Shown: positions 63,116-64,000 of the stretch, piece by piece
How the letters are laid out: every line of letters starts with the position of its first letter
Numbering within the stretch: position 1 is the stretch's first letter
Assembly: GCA_023101725.1 (NCBI GenBank)
Contig: JALJCO010012917.1
Coordinates: 334,071-398,070 of the forward strand
Direction: 5' to 3'
Source of the DNA: Atherinomorus stipes
Lineage: Eukaryota; Chordata; Actinopteri; Atheriniformes; Atherinidae
Length of the DNA stretch: 64,000 nucleotides
Program-made: the position numbers and the translations under genes
Notes under the pieces: generated by a model
What the model was told of the DNA's origin: nothing
What the model saw: the letters and a program-made list of their open reading frames with translations, nothing else
Database searches by the model: none

Positions 63116-63579
63116 TCACAGGCCACGTCTACATTAGGGCATCTAAGTGCTTAAACGTGCACACATTTAGCTGATACCACCTACTGTCCACATTTACCGG
63201 GCGTTTAAGGGTCCCTTATTTGCATGTTTTTTGTAAATGGCAAGTCGATAGGTAAACAGCTGAGGCATGGATAACTTAATCGAAAAAGAAGTGATTACAA
63301 TAAAACCTGCCGCAGATTGCTGACAAAGCGAGCCACAGGAACATATCTTAAACATCATCACTTCCAGTCGTTATACTGTCTGCCATAATAGTTTTATAGT
63401 GATTCATTACTGTTAGGAGCAACGCCACCTCATCATCAGTCCAAATGAAAAAAAATCTTGTTTTCTCTGCGCAGTCATTACTTTGGTAGTCTGAGTAGCA
63501 AGTGAAATGAACTTCCTGTTTACATGCTGGTGTAATGCACATATGTCTGCCCGTGATGTGGCGCATGCTCAGTATGTGC

Positions 63580-63974
63580 TAGGGATGTAAAAAATATGAA
63601 AATTTCATATCATTGTTATTGTGATCAAAATGATCACGGTTATCATTATAATCGCAGTATTATAGAAATACCCCCCAGCATCTTTAAAAATATCCAAAAT
63701 GGGCTAAATGTCTGTTTTGTTCTTTTTAAAGGGGGAAACTCTCAAAAGAACTGTCCATGAGGGAGCCTTTGTTGCCTTCCACCTGCTTTCATAAATTAAA
63801 CATTGCAACTGGGACTGCTGCTGCTTTTCCGGCCAATGAGCAGCATCACTGGATGTTTTTCAAAGTGCAGTTATCAGTCACGGTTTTAACGATGATTAAA
63901 ATTTGAGACGATATTACTAATTGTTGGTAATTTTATCAGGGTTAACTATTTTACTGGTAATCGGTACATCCTTA
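63580..63974. mobile_element. short hAT element with perfect 8-bp TSD
   Basis: Starts TAGGGATGTAAAAAATATG and ends GGTAATCGGTACATCCTTA. GTATGTGC is duplicated at 63572-63579 and 63975-63982. 395 bp, non-coding. Confidence 0.88.
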
Positions 63975-64000
63975 GTATGTGCATATGGACGGTCAGTATT

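Larger units (their letters stand above)
61739..64000 (-). other. intron of the upstream gene, with repeats
   Basis: From the acceptor of the last exon to the window edge. Holds a CA-rich tract (62640-62685), a hairpin MITE (62701-62913), a repeat fragment (62935-63115) and a hAT element (63580-63974). No further coding exon could be read. 61740-62600 shows nothing recognisable. Confidence 0.5.

Overview
The window is vertebrate nuclear DNA, almost certainly from a ray-finned fish. Coding sequence is rare and split into short exons with canonical splice sites. The rest is introns packed with teleost-style DNA transposons (hAT, Tc1/mariner, PIF/Harbinger, fold-back MITEs), tRNA-derived SINEs and microsatellites. 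No bacterial-type operon, CRISPR array or rRNA is present.

Most of the window (about 57.9 kb down to base 1) is one minus-strand gene, pafah1b1 (LIS1), the dynein regulator mutated in human lissencephaly. Seven coding exons can be read: 40857-40888, 21919-22003, 14550-14625, 12452-12658, 5619-5787, 2164-2266 and 1838-2066. Joined, they give residues 1-300 of the roughly 410-residue protein: LisH domain, coiled coil, WD40 repeats 1-4 and the start of repeat 5. The last ~110 residues and the 3'UTR lie beyond the left edge. A CpG-rich block at 57.84-58.21 kb looks like the promoter. The exon at 14550-14625 carries one extra A in a homopolymer (9 instead of the 8 that keep frame); this is either an assembly error or a real null allele.

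Layout from right to left on the sense strand: 61.6-61.7 kb, the last coding exon of a second minus-strand gene ending in a coiled coil and acidic tail (not identified); 58.2-61.6 kb, its probable 3'UTR and the intergenic space; 57.75-58.2 kb, pafah1b1 promoter and candidate non-coding exon 1; 41.2-57.7 kb, intron 1, dominated by nested hAT elements; 40.86-41.17 kb, exon 2 with the start codon in a strong Kozak context; 22.0-40.86 kb, intron 2, with a 1.1-kb near-perfect palindrome and several TIR elements; 14.6-21.9 kb, intron 3, with abutting Harbinger, fold-back and hAT elements; 12.66-14.55 kb, intron 4, filled by two Tc1 elements; 5.8-12.45 kb, intron 5, with two SINEs and a hAT; 2.27-5.6 kb, intron 6, mostly one 2.3-kb hAT-like element; then a 97-bp intron 7 and part of intron 8.

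Many transposon ends were placed by reading both terminal inverted repeats and both target-site duplications, so those boundaries are firm. Family names come from TSD length and TIR sequence, not from a database. I saw no clear sign of a new biological system. The most useful observations are the exon-4 frameshift, the transposon abutting the exon-5 branch point, the large palindrome, and an ORF segment shared by two Harbinger-type copies.
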